A stretch of 64,000 nucleotides of DNA from an uncultured Paracoccaceae bacterium (lineage in GTDB: Bacteria; Pseudomonadota; Alphaproteobacteria; Rhodobacterales; Rhodobacteraceae). The DNA is taken from contig CALJZN010000003.1 of the NCBI GenBank assembly GCA_937983405.1, positions 17,135 to 81,134 on the forward strand, written 5' to 3'. Shown one piece after another: positions 30,730-39,959 of this stretch. The notes beneath the pieces are model-generated. The model ran no database searches. It saw only the letters and a program-made list of their open reading frames with translations, and was not told the DNA's origin. Position 1 is the first letter of the stretch, and each line of letters starts with the position of its first letter. A program made the position numbers and the translations under genes.

Positions 30730-31464
30730 TCAGGGCCGCAGCGCGGTCACGGCCGAGGCCGGCACCTCGCTGCCGCCCTCCAGCACCAGCCGCACCTCGC
30801 CGCCCGCCAGCCGCGCCTCGGCGACGCGGGCGTAGGTCTCGACCGGGAGGGCGGCCAGGGGAACGCCGCCCGAGAAGGCGACGAGTTCGAAGCCGTAGAG
30901 CCCTTCGGGCAGGGGCAGCCCGTCGCTGCCGCGGCCGTTCCAGAGGTAGGGTTCGGCCCGCGGCGGAATCTCGCGGCGGTCGACCTCGGTGCCGAAGGCG
31001 TTGCGCACCACCAGCACCGTCCGGTCGGCAAGCGGCGGCGGCGCGGGGTGCAGCTCGACCGGCGCGCCCGAAAACAGCGCCGGCGCGGCGCTGCGGGCCT
31101 GCATGCCGACCCAGCCGGCCATCTGCGCCAGCCCTGTGACGGCCATCTGCCGGCCCAGCCCCTCGAGCAGCGCGTTGCCGCGGATCTGCTGCTCGACCCC
31201 GGCGAAGGTGGCAAGCTGCACGGCGAAGTCGCTGGCCTGCATGGGGTTGAGCGGGTCCTGGTTGCGCAGCTGTGTGGTCAGCATGCGCAGGAAGGTCTCG
31301 AAGTCCGCGCCGATCGCGCCGCGGCCCGGGGCGGGGGCCGCGGCGGGGGCGGGGGCCGCGGCGGGGGCGGGGGCCGCGGCAGGGGCGGGGGCCGCGGCGG
31401 GGGCAGCCCATCGGCCGGCGCGGCTGGCGGGCGCGGACGGGGCGGGGCCGGTCAGATCGGACAT
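30730..31464 (-). CDS. flgD: Flagellar hook capping protein
   Basis: FETFLRMLTTQLRNQDPLNPMQASDFAVQLATFAGVEQQIRGNALLE; RTVLVVRNAFGTEVDRREIPP...YLWNGRGSDGLPLPEGLYGFEL. Confidence 0.92.
   Translation of the reverse strand: MSDLTGPAPSAPASRAGRWAAPAAAPAPAAAPAPAAAPAPAAAPAPGRGAIGADFETFLRMLTTQLRNQDPLNPMQASDFAVQLATFAGVEQQIRGNALLEGLGRQMAVTGLAQMAGWVGMQARSAAPALFSGAPVELHPAPPPLADRTVLVVRNAFGTEVDRREIPPRAEPYLWNGRGSDGLPLPEGLYGFELVAFSGGVPLAALPVETYARVAEARLAGGEVRLVLEGGSEVPASAVTALRP
31331..31404. repeat. About four 18-bp tandem repeats encoding (A)AAPAPA in FlgD linker
   Basis: Period-18 repeat gcgggggccgcggcgggg on + strand, giving AAPAAAPAPAAAPAPAAAPAPAAAPAPG. Confidence 0.85.
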
Positions 31465-31479
31465 CGGGGAAACTCCGGG

Positions 31480-34140
31480 TCAGAGGCGCAGGTCGAGCCG
31501 CCCGTCCGGCGGCGGGAAGGCGGCGTAGCCCGTCTCGGGCGCGGGCGCGCGCCCGGCGCAGGGCGGGGGGGCGTCGATGCGGGGCGGGTCGGGCGGCCGG
31601 CCGGGGTGTTGACCGAAGCTCATCGCGACCGAGCCGTAGCCGAGGCCGCGAAGCTCGGCCGCCAGGTCCTCGGCATGCCGGCGCAGGAGGTCGAGGGTCT
31701 CGCCGCGCTCGGCGGTGATGGCCAGCGTGACGCCGCCATCCCCGGCGGGGTCGAGCGACAGCCGGACCGCGCCGAGCTCGGGCGGCGAAAGGGCGATCTC
31801 GACCCGGCCCCCGGCCGCCCGGGAGACGCTGGCGGCCAGCTCGTGCAGCGGCGGCGCCCCGGCCGTCCAGACCAGCGGCGCGGGCCCGCGCGGGGCGGAG
31901 GCGGCCGGAGGCGGCGGCGGCGCGGCCTCGCCCGGCCGGGCCTCGGCCAACGCCATGTCGGCCGGCCATCGGCCATCGGCCGTCGGGGGTTCGCGCCGGG
32001 CTGCGGCGATGGCCGATGCACCCATCGGCGCATCGGGCGCATCGGGCGGCCCGGCGGCTGCCGTGGCGTCCGGGGCGGGCGATGCCGCGCCGGGCAGGGC
32101 AGACGAAGCCGGCGGCGTCGCCGCCGGGGCCGGTGCGGGGTGCCCCGGCCCGGGCTCGGACGGCCGCGCCCGCCCCGTCGGCACGGCCTGGGGCTGCCAC
32201 GCCGCCCCGTCGGAGCCGGCGGAGGGCGGCGGCGCGTCCGGCCGGCTGTCGTCCCCGGGCGCCCTGCCCGCGGCTGGATCCTGCGGCACCGCGGGTTGCG
32301 CGACGGCGGCACGTCCGGGCTGGGGCGGCCGCGCCGGCCCTGCGGCGACCGGCGGGGTCCGGGGCGCCGCGGGGGCGGTCTTGGCGGGTGCGCCGATCCG
32401 CTGCCGTGTCGGGGGGGCCGCCCGATCCGCCGCGGCCTCCGGCGCTGGCCGCGGGTCGTCCGGCGCGGAGGCGCCCCGCGTCGCGGCCGTCGCCGCCTGC
32501 GGGGCGGACCGTGCCGGCGCCGCGGCCTCGGTCGCCGCGGCGTCCGCTGCGCGAGGGGCCTCTCCCGCGGGCGCAACGCGCGTCCCGGCGCGGGTCGGCG
32601 CCTGCACCGCGGCGGCGCCGCTGGCCGGCGTCGGTCTGCCTTCGCCGGGCGCGCTGCCGGCCGCGGTGGGCGGTGCGCCGGCGCGGCCTGTCCCGCCCGG
32701 CGGGTCCGCCGGGGCTGCGCCGGCGGCGCCGGCCGATGCGACACCGGCCGCCGCGGGGCCCGGCCGGGACCGGCCGTTGCCGGCCGTCCCGCCGGAAGGG
32801 GTGGGTGCCCCCCCCGGTGGTGCCGTGGGAGGACCGGCTCGGGCCCCCTCGTGCCGGCCGGGCGGCGCGCCGGCGGGCGGCACGCCGGCCGCGTCGCCGG
32901 CGCCGGCCGAGGGGGGCGGCCGGTCCGCCGCGGCCATCCCGGACCACCCGGCCAGGGCGGGCCGTCCCGCGATCGCCGCCGGCTTTCCGCGGAACGGCAG
33001 ACGTTCGGCGGCCGGAACCCCGGACGCCGTGGCTTGCGCAGCCGCGACGGGCGCAGGCGGCAGGGGCGGCATGCGGACAGGCCGGGCGAAGGGCGCGGCG
33101 GCGGCCCGGGCCGGTCCGTCGCGGTCGGCGACAGGCAGCGAGGCCGCGCTGCGGGGCGGGATGGCCGCGGACGGCAACGCCGCGCTGCCCTGCGCAGGGC
33201 CCCTTGCGGGTGGCGCGTCGGGTGCCGCGCGCGGTGGCAGGGCCCGGGGCGGGGCCGCAGAGCCGGACCCCTCTGCTCCGTTCCCGGTCGATGGGGGCGC
33301 CGCAACCGGGTGGGCCGGGAAGGCCGCGGCCGCGCTGGCCGCGATCGTTCCGGCCGGGCCGGGGCGGGGCGCAATGCCGGCACCGGGCCGGCGCGCCGCC
33401 GCCGGCGTGCCGGCCGGTTCCGCCGCGACGGCAGGCATGCCGGAGGGCGGCAGCGGCGGGGCGGGCCCCTCGGGCGTGGCCGGATCGGCGCGGTAGGGGG
33501 GGCGCCGTCGGGCTGCAGGCGCTGGGGCTGCAGGCGCCGCGCGGTCGGGCGCCGCGCGGTCGGGCGCCGCGCGGTCGGGCGCCGCGGGCCCGGCCGCTTC
33601 GCCGGCCGTGCCCTCGCCGTCGCTGCAGACGGGTGCCGGGTGCAGGTCGGCCTGCGCCGGGTCGGCCTCGGACCGGGGTCCGGGGGGGTCGGGATGCCGG
33701 CTTCGGTCCCCGGTCGGGTCGCCGGGCGGGCCGTTGTCGCCGGGTTCCGGCGGGTTGCCTTCGGGACCGGGCGCGGCAGGACCGGCGCCGGCCGGCTCAT
33801 CCGGGTGGGCTGGCCCGGGTGTGGCGCCGGCCGCCTGTTCGCCGGCGCCCTCGGTGCCACCCGCCGGCTGCGGGAACGCGGCCGCCGAAGCTGCCGCGGA
33901 CGGTTGCCAGCCGCCCCGAGCCTGCGCCGCGCAACGGCCCGTCGCCGCGGTTCCGTCCGGGCGCGACGGCTCCGGCGCGGCAGGGTCCGCCCGGCCCGCC
34001 GCCGGCGGCCGCGGAGCGCGCGCCTCGAGAAGCGCGTCGAAGGCAGGGCCGCCGCCCGGGACGGCCCCGCACGCAGCGGTCGGCGCGGCGGGGGCGCACT
34101 CGGCGATGCGGGCTTCGGGCCGGGAGAGGGGGGCGATCAT
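31480..34140 (-). CDS. fliK: Flagellar hook-length control protein, long Pro/Ala-rich
   Basis: C-terminal VEIALSPPELGAVRLSLDPAGDGGVTLAITAERGETLDLLRRHAEDLAAELRGLGYGSVAMSFG is a FliK C-domain; about 886 aa from MIAPLSRPEARI; next to flgD. Confidence 0.85.
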   Translation of the reverse strand: MIAPLSRPEARIAECAPAAPTAACGAVPGGGPAFDALLEARAPRPPAAGRADPAAPEPSRPDGTAATGRCAAQARGGWQPSAAASAAAFPQPAGGTEGAGEQAAGATPGPAHPDEPAGAGPAAPGPEGNPPEPGDNGPPGDPTGDRSRHPDPPGPRSEADPAQADLHPAPVCSDGEGTAGEAAGPAAPDRAAPDRAAPDRAAPAAPAPAARRRPPYRADPATPEGPAPPLPPSGMPAVAAEPAGTPAAARRPGAGIAPRPGPAGTIAASAAAAFPAHPVAAPPSTGNGAEGSGSAAPPRALPPRAAPDAPPARGPAQGSAALPSAAIPPRSAASLPVADRDGPARAAAAPFARPVRMPPLPPAPVAAAQATASGVPAAERLPFRGKPAAIAGRPALAGWSGMAAADRPPPSAGAGDAAGVPPAGAPPGRHEGARAGPPTAPPGGAPTPSGGTAGNGRSRPGPAAAGVASAGAAGAAPADPPGGTGRAGAPPTAAGSAPGEGRPTPASGAAAVQAPTRAGTRVAPAGEAPRAADAAATEAAAPARSAPQAATAATRGASAPDDPRPAPEAAADRAAPPTRQRIGAPAKTAPAAPRTPPVAAGPARPPQPGRAAVAQPAVPQDPAAGRAPGDDSRPDAPPPSAGSDGAAWQPQAVPTGRARPSEPGPGHPAPAPAATPPASSALPGAASPAPDATAAAGPPDAPDAPMGASAIAAARREPPTADGRWPADMALAEARPGEAAPPPPPAASAPRGPAPLVWTAGAPPLHELAASVSRAAGGRVEIALSPPELGAVRLSLDPAGDGGVTLAITAERGETLDLLRRHAEDLAAELRGLGYGSVAMSFGQHPGRPPDPPRIDAPPPCAGRAPAPETGYAAFPPPDGRLDLRL
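33533..33592. repeat. 15-bp tandem repeat in fliK encoding PDRAA
   Basis: ggcgccgcgcggtcg repeated three times plus a degenerate copy; encodes PDRAAPDRAAPDRAAP. Confidence 0.85.
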
Positions 34141-34251
34141 GCGCGGGCGCCATCCGGTCACTGGTCGCCCGCACTATCCGGGTCGGCGGTTACTGCACCT
34201 TTACCAGGCGGCCGCATCCTGCGCCGGTCCGTCCAAGCTGCGAGGAACCCC

Positions 34252-34551
34252 ATGTCGATTGCGTCCGTCGCCCGGCCCGGCCTGTCCCCGACCCTGCCGC
34301 CGCCCGACCCGCGCGAGGCGCGGCTTCGCGCCGCCGCGCAGCAGCTCGAGGGCGCCTTCCTGGCCGAGATGCTGAAGGCCGCCGGTCTGGGCAAGCCGCG
34401 CGAGGGTCTGGGCGGGGGCGGCGCGGGCGAGGCGCAGTTCGCCTCGTTCCTGGCCGAGCTGCAGGCCCGACAGGTCGCGGCCAGGGGAGGCCTCGGTCTG
34501 GCCGAATCGCTTTTCCACGCCCTTTTGGGGCGGGGAGGGGCCGATGGCTGA
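34252..34551 (+). CDS. flgJ: Rod-binding protein (FlgJ N-terminal domain-like)
   Basis: End of ORF 31048..34551 from MSIASVARPGLSP; LRAAAQQLEGAFLAEMLKAAGLGKPREG...EAQFASFLAELQARQVAARGGLGLAESLFHAL. Confidence 0.8.
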   Translation: MSIASVARPGLSPTLPPPDPREARLRAAAQQLEGAFLAEMLKAAGLGKPREGLGGGGAGEAQFASFLAELQARQVAARGGLGLAESLFHALLGRGGADG

Positions 34552-34897
34552 CCGCGACAGCCCCGCCGACGCGCTCGGCCGCCTGTTCGACCTCGAGGCG
34601 CAGGCGCTCCGGTGCGGCGATCTCTCGGGCCTCGAGGCCGGTGCCGAGGCCAAGATCGCCCTGGCAACCCGGCTGGCCGCCGCGACCGCCCCCGACCCGG
34701 CCGTGCTGCGCCGCCTGCACGCCGCGGCGGCGCGCAACGCCTGCCTGATCGCGGCCGCTGCCGAGGGCGTGCGCGCAGCGCGCGATCGCCTCGCCGCGCT
34801 GGCCCGGGCGGCCGGCGGCACCGACACCTACGACGGCGGCGGCCAGCGGCAGCGCCTGGCGAACCCCGCCGCCGCCCGGTTCGAGCGTCGCGCCTGA
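34544..34897 (+). CDS. Flagellar export chaperone FlgN-like
   Basis: 117 aa helical protein LGRLFDLEAQALRCGDLSGLEAGAEAKIALATRLAA...QRQRLANPAAARFERRA; overlaps flgJ-like gene. Confidence 0.6.
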   Translation: MADRDSPADALGRLFDLEAQALRCGDLSGLEAGAEAKIALATRLAAATAPDPAVLRRLHAAAARNACLIAAAAEGVRAARDRLAALARAAGGTDTYDGGGQRQRLANPAAARFERRA

Positions 34898-35124
34898 CGG
34901 CGGGGCGCGCCGGGGCCGACCCGCGCAACGCTTCCAAGCTGCATCAAATCCGCCGCAACACGCCGCAGCTCTTAGGATTGTGTTAGAGGTTCGCGGCCAT
35001 GCTTTCCCTGCATCCCGGAGCGGATGGCGCGGTGTCCGGGCGGCCCCGGCGGGGGGCGCCCGGACCCGGCACTGGCCAGAACGCCTTCCCTTCAACGGGG
35101 CCCGTGCGGCCCTTCGTCATACCC

Positions 35125-35137
35125 GGCGCAAAGCGCC
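35125..35137. promoter_or_regulatory. Short hairpin GGCGC-AAA-GCGCC in flagellin upstream/leader region
   Basis: Perfect 5-bp inverted repeat with 3-nt loop 18 bp upstream of the flagellin ATG. Confidence 0.35.
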
Positions 35138-35155
35138 GCTTCGCATAGGAAAGTC

Positions 35156-36379
35156 ATGTCCAGCATCCTGACCAACACCAGCGCGATGGTCGCGCTTCAG
35201 ACGCTGAAGGGCGTCAACGGCAGCCTTGCCCGGACCCAGGCCGAGATCTCGACCGGCAAGTCGGTCGCCAACGCCAAGGACAACGCGGCGGTCTGGGCGA
35301 TCTCGAAGGTCATGGAGTCCGATGTCAAGGGCTTCAAGGGCATCTCCGACAGCCTGTCGCTGGGCGAATCCACCGTTGCCGTGGCCCGCAAGGCGTCCGA
35401 GCGGGTCACCGAGCTTCTGACCGAGATCAAGGGCAAGATCGTCGCCGCGCAGGAGGAGAACGTCGACCGCAACAAGATCCAGACCGACATCGCCGCCCTG
35501 CGCGACCAGATCGCCTCGGTGGTCGGCGCGGCGCAGTTCAACGGGCTCAACCTCGTCAACGGCACCCAGACCACGGTGAACGTGCTCGCCTCGCTCGACC
35601 GCGACACGGCCGGCAACGTCACGACCTCGTCGATCGCCGTGACGGCGCAGGACCTGTCGATCGGCGCCTATGCCGCCAACGACGTGTTCAACGCCGGGAG
35701 CGGCAACGCCGTGGTCTCGACGGCCGCGGACACCTTCGTGATGTCGCTCGACAACGGCGGCGGCACGGACGAGATCACCTTCCAGAACGGCGCCAACGCC
35801 TGGGCCGCGGGCGACCGCATCTCGCTTACCGTCGCCGGCAAGACCGTCACCTACACGGTCACCGCGAGCGACGTGGACAGCGGCAACAACTCGGTGCCCG
35901 ACCTGATCGCGGTGGGTCTCAAGAACAAGATCGACGCGCTGGGCATCGCCGACCTGACGGTGGACTACGACAGCGCCAGCCCGGGGGTCCTGACCTTCAC
36001 CAACGGCGGCGCGGTGGACCTGACGGTGACCGGGCAGTTCACCAACGCCGGCGCGGGCGGACTCGGCGTGCTCGACAGCATCGACGTCTCCACCCAGGCC
36101 GGCGCGGTTGCCGCGCTCGACAACATCGAGGGGCTGATCCAGACCGCGATCGACGCCTCGGCCGCCTTCGGCTCGGTCGAGGGGCGCATCGCCATCCAGG
36201 CGGGCTTTGTCAGCGACCTGACCGACGCGCTGCGCACCGGCATCGGCTCGCTGGTGGACGCCAACATGGAGGAGGCGGCCGCCCGGCTGCAGGCGCTGCA
36301 GGTGCAGCAACAGCTTGCGACCCAGGCGCTGGCGATCGCCAACCAGGGACCGCAGAACATCCTCGCGCTGTTCCGCTGA
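35156..36379 (+). CDS. fliC: Flagellin
   Basis: MSSILTNTSAMVALQTLKGVNGSLARTQAEISTGKSVANAKDNAAVWAISKVMESD; C-terminal LQVQQQLATQALAIANQGPQNILALFR. Confidence 0.96.
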   Translation: MSSILTNTSAMVALQTLKGVNGSLARTQAEISTGKSVANAKDNAAVWAISKVMESDVKGFKGISDSLSLGESTVAVARKASERVTELLTEIKGKIVAAQEENVDRNKIQTDIAALRDQIASVVGAAQFNGLNLVNGTQTTVNVLASLDRDTAGNVTTSSIAVTAQDLSIGAYAANDVFNAGSGNAVVSTAADTFVMSLDNGGGTDEITFQNGANAWAAGDRISLTVAGKTVTYTVTASDVDSGNNSVPDLIAVGLKNKIDALGIADLTVDYDSASPGVLTFTNGGAVDLTVTGQFTNAGAGGLGVLDSIDVSTQAGAVAALDNIEGLIQTAIDASAAFGSVEGRIAIQAGFVSDLTDALRTGIGSLVDANMEEAAARLQALQVQQQLATQALAIANQGPQNILALFR

Positions 36380-36449
36380 ACCGAGACGGCGGGGGCGCAG
36401 GCGCCCCCGCACGCTCTCTCCCGCGATTCCCTGCGCCCATGGAGCCACC

Positions 36450-36842
36450 GTGATCCCAGCCTCCCCCGCGCATGCGGCTTACGCAAGCCCCGCCACCCCG
36501 ACCCGCACTCCCCGCGGGATGGAATACGAGGCCTTCGCCCGCATCACCCGCCGCCTCAAGGCCGCCCGCGATGCCGGCGACGGGGGCTTTGTCGCCCTCG
36601 CCGGTGCCCTGCACGACAACCGCGCCCTCTGGACGGTGCTTGCCGGCGATGTCGCAAGCCCCGACAACCTGCTGCCGCCGCGGCTGCGGGCGCAGATCTT
36701 CTCGCTCGCGGCGTTCACCGCCCAGCACAGCCGCAAGGTTCTGGCCGGCCGGGCCGCCCCGGACGTGCTGATCGAGATCAACACCGCCGTGATGCGCGGC
36801 CTGCGCCAGGAGACCGCAGCGCCTGCCGGGGGGCGGGCATGA
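36450..36842 (+). CDS. flaF: Flagellar biosynthesis regulator
   Basis: GTG start VIPASPAHAAYASPATPTRTPRGMEYEAFARITRRL...QIFSLAAFTAQHSRKVLAG; followed by flbT. Confidence 0.87.
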   Translation: MIPASPAHAAYASPATPTRTPRGMEYEAFARITRRLKAARDAGDGGFVALAGALHDNRALWTVLAGDVASPDNLLPPRLRAQIFSLAAFTAQHSRKVLAGRAAPDVLIEINTAVMRGLRQETAAPAGGRA

Positions 36843-37246
36843 GCGGGCTGATCCTCAAGCTCGCGCCGCGCGAGCGCGTGCTCATCAATGGCGCGGTGAT
36901 CGAGAACGGCGACCGCCGCTCGCGCCTCGCCGTCGTCACCCCCAATGCCCACATCCTGCGCCTGCGCGACGCGATCCACCCGGGCGAGGTCAACACCCCC
37001 GTGCGCCGCGTCTGCTACATCGCGCAGCTCGTGCTGTCGGGCGATGCCGATCCGGCCCAGGCCCGCCTGCAGCTGCTGCGCGGGATCGAGCAGCTGAGCC
37101 AGGCCCTGACCGACCCCGACAGCCGCGCCCAGCTTGCTGCCGCGACCGAGGCGGTGATCGCGGGCGAGCACTACCAGGCGCTCAAGGCGCTGCGCGCGCT
37201 CCTGCCCCGCGAGGCGCGGCTTCTTGCCGCCGCGATCCCGGCATGA
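36839..37246 (+). CDS. flbT: Flagellar biosynthesis repressor
   Basis: MSGLILKLAPRERVLINGAVIENGDRRSRLAVVTPNAHILRLRDAIHPGEVNTPVRRVCYIAQLVLSGD. Confidence 0.92.
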   Translation: MSGLILKLAPRERVLINGAVIENGDRRSRLAVVTPNAHILRLRDAIHPGEVNTPVRRVCYIAQLVLSGDADPAQARLQLLRGIEQLSQALTDPDSRAQLAAATEAVIAGEHYQALKALRALLPREARLLAAAIPA

Positions 37247-38058
37247 GCGTCGCGCCCGTCCTTCCGGCCGGCGGCTATCTCGGCTGGCGCTTTCTCGGGC
37301 GCACGCTCGCGGTGCAGAGGACGGCGTTCGCCGCGGCCCCCGGCCGGCAGCGCGACGAGGCCTACTTCCGCGCCAAGATCGGAACAATCGACACTGCAGA
37401 AGAGCTTGTGTCCGACCGCCGCCTGCTGGCGGTCGCCCTCGGCGCCTTCGGGCTCGACGCCGACATCAACGCCCGCGCCTTCCTCCGCAAGGTGCTGGAG
37501 AGCCGCACGCTCGACCCGACATCGCTGGCCGGACGCCTCGCCGACAAACGCTATGGCGAGATGGCTGCCGCCTTCGGCTTCGGCGACTACGCCGTGCCGC
37601 GCTCGAAGCTCAGCGACTTCCCCGACCGGATCCTAGGCGCCTGGCGCGAACGCCAGTTCGAGGTGGCGGTGGGCGAACAGGACCGGGCGATGCGGCTTGC
37701 CCTCGGCGGCCGGCGCGAGCTCGCCGCGCTTGCGGCGCGGGACGTCACCGACAAGACCAAGTGGTTCACGATCATGGGCAATCCGCCGCTTCGCGAGGTT
37801 TTCGAGACGGCCTTCGGCCTGCCCCGGGGCTTTGCCGCGCTTGACCTCGACCAGCAGCTTGCCAGCCTCCGGTCCCATGCCCGCCGCGCCTTCGGCGACG
37901 ACCGCGTGGCGCAGTTCGCCGACCCCGCGCGGATGGAAAGCCTGATGCGTCGCTTCCTCATCCGGGCCGAGATCGCCCAGAGCGGCCTCTCGGCCGCGCC
38001 GGCGCAGGCAGCGCTGACGCTCCTTGAGGCAGCGCCGCGCGTGCCGCGCTGGCGCTGA
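37243..38058 (+). CDS. DUF1217 family flagellar-associated protein
   Basis: AGGYLGWRFLGRTLAVQRTAFAAAPGRQRDEAYFRAKIGTIDTAEELVSDRRLL...KWFTIMGNPPLREVFETAFGLP. Confidence 0.82.
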   Translation: MSVAPVLPAGGYLGWRFLGRTLAVQRTAFAAAPGRQRDEAYFRAKIGTIDTAEELVSDRRLLAVALGAFGLDADINARAFLRKVLESRTLDPTSLAGRLADKRYGEMAAAFGFGDYAVPRSKLSDFPDRILGAWRERQFEVAVGEQDRAMRLALGGRRELAALAARDVTDKTKWFTIMGNPPLREVFETAFGLPRGFAALDLDQQLASLRSHARRAFGDDRVAQFADPARMESLMRRFLIRAEIAQSGLSAAPAQAALTLLEAAPRVPRWR

Positions 38059-38101
38059 ACGCGCCGCCGCCCCGCCGCAGTCGGCCGCCGGCGCGCCGCG
38101 G

Positions 38102-39415
38102 CTAGCCGAGGCAGGCCGCCAGCCGCCGGAAGCTGGCCGCGACCCCGCCCGGCGCATCCTCGGCCAGGAAGGCATCCAGCCGCGGCCAGACCCGGATCGC
38201 GGCATCGACCGCCGGGTCCGACCCCGCGACATAGAGCCCGGCGCGAATCATCAGCTCGGCCCGGTCGTAGGCGCCCATCAGCCGCCGCGCCTCGGCGATC
38301 AGCGCGTTCTCCGCCGGGGTTGCCGCCGCGGGCAGGCTGCGCGAGACCGACCGCAGCAGGTCGATCGCCGGGAAGCGCCCGCGCTCGGCGATCGCGCGGT
38401 CGAGCACCACATGCCCGTCGAGCACGCCGCGCAGGATGTCGGCCACGGGCTCGTCCATGTCCGATCCCGGCACCAGCACGCTGAACACCGCGGTGATGTC
38501 GCCCGCCCCCTCGGGGCCCGGGCCCGCCCGCTCGGCGAGGCTGCCGATCAGATGCGCCGTCGAGGGGGGATAGCCGCCGAGGCTCGGCGCCTCGCCGGCC
38601 GCCAGCGCCACCTCGCGGTGCGCCTCGGCGAAGCGGGTCACCGAATCGGCCAAAAGCAGCACATGCGCCCCCTCGTCGCGGAAATGCTCGGCCACCGTCA
38701 TCGCCGCCCAGGCCGCCCGGCGGCGGGCCAGCGGCGGGGCATCCGAGGTGGCGGCGACGATCACGGCGCGGGCAAGGCCCTCGGGGCCCAGCACGCCCTC
38801 GACGAACTCGCGCAGCTCCCGCCCGCGCTCGCCGATCAGCGCGATGACCACGAGATCGGCGGCAAGCCCGCGCGCGAGCTTGCCCAGCAGCATCGACTTG
38901 CCCACGCCCGACCCGGCGAACAGGCCGATGCGCTGGCCGCGCACGATGGGCAGGAGCGTGTCGAACACCGCAAGCCCGGTGTCGAGCCGCCCGCCCAGCC
39001 GGCGCCGCTGCGCCGCCGGCGGGGCCGCGGCGCGCAGCGGCCGCGCCTGTCGGCCCCGCGGCAGGGGGCGGCCGTCGAGCGGCGTGCCCGAGGGATCGAC
39101 GATGCGCCCGATCCAGCCGCGATCGGGGGCAAGCACGGCCGGCCCCAGATGCTCGACCGCATCGCCGATCGCCAGCCCCTCGGCCGGCCCCTCGGGCAGA
39201 ACCGTCGCCCCCGCGGCCGACAGCGCCAGCACCTCGCCGTCGCGGGTGCAGCCGTCGCGTCCCTCGATCCGCACGCCGTCGCCCAGCGCCACGTCGCCCG
39301 GCAGCCCCGCCACCCGCAGGCTGCCGCGCCCGGCCTCGTCGAGGCGGCCGAAGCGGCGCACAGCGCGCACCGCCGCCACCGCCAGCTCGAGCCGTTCGAA
39401 CACCGGTTCCGGCAT
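38102..39415 (-). CDS. fliI: Flagellum-specific ATP synthase
   Basis: From MPEPVFERLEL (GGAGGG RBS); GLFAGSGVGKSMLLGKLARG, ALIGERGRELREFVE, LLADSVTRFAEAHREVAL. An alternative in-frame start lies at 39427. Confidence 0.92.
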   Translation of the reverse strand: MPEPVFERLELAVAAVRAVRRFGRLDEAGRGSLRVAGLPGDVALGDGVRIEGRDGCTRDGEVLALSAAGATVLPEGPAEGLAIGDAVEHLGPAVLAPDRGWIGRIVDPSGTPLDGRPLPRGRQARPLRAAAPPAAQRRRLGGRLDTGLAVFDTLLPIVRGQRIGLFAGSGVGKSMLLGKLARGLAADLVVIALIGERGRELREFVEGVLGPEGLARAVIVAATSDAPPLARRRAAWAAMTVAEHFRDEGAHVLLLADSVTRFAEAHREVALAAGEAPSLGGYPPSTAHLIGSLAERAGPGPEGAGDITAVFSVLVPGSDMDEPVADILRGVLDGHVVLDRAIAERGRFPAIDLLRSVSRSLPAAATPAENALIAEARRLMGAYDRAELMIRAGLYVAGSDPAVDAAIRVWPRLDAFLAEDAPGGVAASFRRLAACLG

Positions 39416-39500
39416 CGCACCCTCCATTTGCCCGTCCTGCACCCTTTTTAAACGAATCACCCTTAAGCCCGCGTGCATGCCAGTCGAGGGAGAAACCCCG

Positions 39501-39950
39501 ATGCACGCGACACTCGAGGTGTTCAGGACCGCCCAGGCGCTGGCCGCCCACGCCGCGGCTCGCCACGGCGCGATCGCCCGGAACATCGCCCATGCCGACA
39601 CGCCCGGCTATCGCCCGCGCGACGTCGCCCCGTTCGACCCCGGTGCCGCCCTGCGCTCCGCCCCGCCCGACACCGCGGGCCTGCCCCGGCACCTTGCCCG
39701 CGCCGTCGCCGACCGCGCCGCCGCCGTGGCCGGGCGGGCGGCCCGCGCCGCCGCCGCCGCCGCCCCGCCGCCGCCGCGCGTCCCCGAACCGCGGCTCGTC
39801 GCCGCCCCGGGCACCACCGCCCCCAACGGCAATGCCGTCTCGCTCGAGGCCGAGATGATGAAGGCGGCCGAGGCGCGGGGCCGCCACGACCTCGCGCTCG
39901 CGATCTACCAGAGCGCCGCCGGGCTGATCCGCGCGACGGTCGCACGCTAG
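39501..39950 (+). CDS. flgB: Flagellar basal-body rod protein
   Basis: From MHATLEVFRTAQALAAHAAARHGAIARNIAHADTPGYRPRDVAPF; followed by flgC. Confidence 0.9.
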   Translation: MHATLEVFRTAQALAAHAAARHGAIARNIAHADTPGYRPRDVAPFDPGAALRSAPPDTAGLPRHLARAVADRAAAVAGRAARAAAAAAPPPPRVPEPRLVAAPGTTAPNGNAVSLEAEMMKAAEARGRHDLALAIYQSAAGLIRATVAR

Positions 39951-39959
39951 GGGGCGGGG

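Noticed and set aside
31048-34551. 1167-aa plus-strand ORF opposite fliK
   Set aside because: Only the last about 99 aa (from 34252) look like a real protein (FlgJ-like). The rest is antisense to fliK with Gly/Arg-rich low complexity.
39445-39490. Possible sigma-28-like promoter (TAAA ... GCCCGCGT) upstream of flgB
   Set aside because: Match to consensus is weak and spacing is uncertain; cannot be supported by eye.
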